Shown here: positions 5,612 through 6,299 of the stretch, piece after piece | Layout: each line of letters starts with the position of its first letter | Position numbering within the stretch: the first letter of the stretch is position 1 | DNA from: Lachnospiraceae bacterium | Lineage (GTDB): Bacteria > Bacillota > Clostridia > Lachnospirales > Lachnospiraceae | Assembly: GCA_022798035.1 (NCBI GenBank) | Contig: JAAWLS010000149.1 | Span: 1 to 6,299 of the forward strand | Direction of reading: 5' to 3' | DNA length: 6,299 nt | Program-made: the position numbers and the translations under genes | The notes under the pieces: model-generated | Seen by the model: the letters and a program-made list of their open reading frames with translations, nothing else | Told to the model about the DNA's origin: nothing | The model's database searches: none

Positions 5612-6299
5612 TTATGACTGAGCTGTTACAAAATTATCAATCAATCTTGTCCTGCCAATATAGACGGCTGTAGCCGTTAAAATTGGTTTCTCAATGGTAT
5701 CCACAGGCTCTAACGTCTCTGCGTCCACAATTTCCACATAATCTATTTTGGCAAGCGGCTCCGTCTCCATATTTCTCACGATGGCTTCCCGGACTTTCTC
5801 CGCATCTTTTTCCCCTGCTGCTATCATCTCTTCTCCCAGCACAAGAGATTTGTGGAGAATCAATGCCGCTTTTCGTTCCTCTTCACTCAAATAAGTATTC
5901 CTGGAACTCATGGCAAGTCCATCTTCCTCCCGGACAATGGGACATCCAACAATCGTCAAATCAAAATTCATATCCCGCACCATTCTGCGGATAACCGCAA
6001 GCTGCTGGGCATCCTTTTGTCCAAAATAAGCCCTGTCCGGCGTCACAATATGAAAAAGTTTGGACACCACGGTGCACACGCCGCTGAAATGAGTCGGCCT
6101 TGTCTTGCCGCAGAGCCCTTTTGTCAAACGGTTCATATCCACAAAGGTACAGTTATCGGGAAAATACATTTCCTCCGGCTCCGGATGGAAAATCAAATCT
6201 GCTCCGGCCTCCTCACAAAGGGCTGCATCTCTTTTGATATCTCTTGGGTAACTAGACAAATCCTCATTCACGCCAAACTGTTCCGCCAGCGCGCTGTTT
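5612..6299 (-). CDS. panC: Pantothenate synthetase (pantoate--beta-alanine ligase), 5' end outside the window
   Basis: PanC condenses pantoate with beta-alanine using ATP, through a pantoyl-adenylate, to make pantothenate in the cytoplasm. About 228 C-terminal residues are present. The family is usually about 280 long, so roughly 55 N-terminal residues, including the first ATP-binding HxGH-type motif, lie beyond position 6299. The GTG at 6271 is internal, because the frame stays open to the edge. Visible family landmarks are QFGVNEDLSSYPRD, the RPTHFSGVCTVVSKLF nucleotide/pantoate-site segment, the YFGQKDAQQ motif with its catalytic-site lysine, the GLAMSSRN loop, and a C-terminal RLIDN. The gene ends in TAA, 80 nt before panD, which supports a pan operon. 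One oddity is that the first residues at the window edge (NSALAE before QFG) do not match the family's near-invariant FVNPxQF. Identification is firm from the motifs; only the extreme edge is doubtful. Confidence 0.96.
   Translation of the reverse strand, partial: NSALAEQFGVNEDLSSYPRDIKRDAALCEEAGADLIFHPEPEEMYFPDNCTFVDMNRLTKGLCGKTRPTHFSGVCTVVSKLFHIVTPDRAYFGQKDAQQLAVIRRMVRDMNFDLTIVGCPIVREEDGLAMSSRNTYLSEEERKAALILHKSLVLGEEMIAAGEKDAEKVREAIVRNMETEPLAKIDYVEIVDAETLEPVDTIEKPILTATAVYIGRTRLIDNFVTAQS

Overview
The window looks like the chromosome of a gut-type Clostridia, most likely Lachnospiraceae. That is inferred from strong GGAGG ribosome binding sites, a moderate GC content, CoaBC and PanD sequences of Firmicutes character, and a lysine/tyrosine-rich secreted protein with repeats common in that family. 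No rRNA, tRNA, CRISPR array, insertion sequence or phage gene is visible. Every supported gene lies on the minus strand, so transcription runs from the high-coordinate end to the low-coordinate end. No gap without a gene exceeds 300 bases.

Region 1 (6299 to about 3856) is a housekeeping coenzyme A block: panC (5' end outside the window), panD and coaBC. PanD makes beta-alanine from aspartate. PanC joins beta-alanine to pantoate to give pantothenate. After phosphorylation by a kinase encoded elsewhere, CoaBC adds cysteine and decarboxylates the product to 4'-phosphopantetheine. The 13-nt panD-coaBC gap holds the coaBC ribosome binding site, and an AT-rich hairpin with a T run follows coaBC, so the block reads as an operon that ends there.

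Region 2 (3774 to 1921) holds two genes I cannot assign to a function. The first is a membrane-anchored or secreted protein that looks like a beta-propeller. Its reading frame appears to break near its 3' end: the coding-like signal moves to another frame that stops at 2492. The second is a 142-residue acidic protein with a proline-rich linker. It has its own near-consensus promoter, which lies inside the out-of-frame tail of the propeller ORF, and a hairpin in its leader.

Region 3 (1883 to 65) is a secreted repeat protein of about 583 residues. It has a signal peptide, three PPC-like modules, an Ig-like module and a fibronectin type III-like module, and its own good promoter.

I see no convincing new multi-gene system. 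The points most worth checking are the frameshift in the propeller gene, a Cys-to-Asn change at a catalytic position of CoaBC, the non-conserved panC sequence at the window edge, and the promoter/operator/hairpin arrangement ahead of the 142-residue gene.
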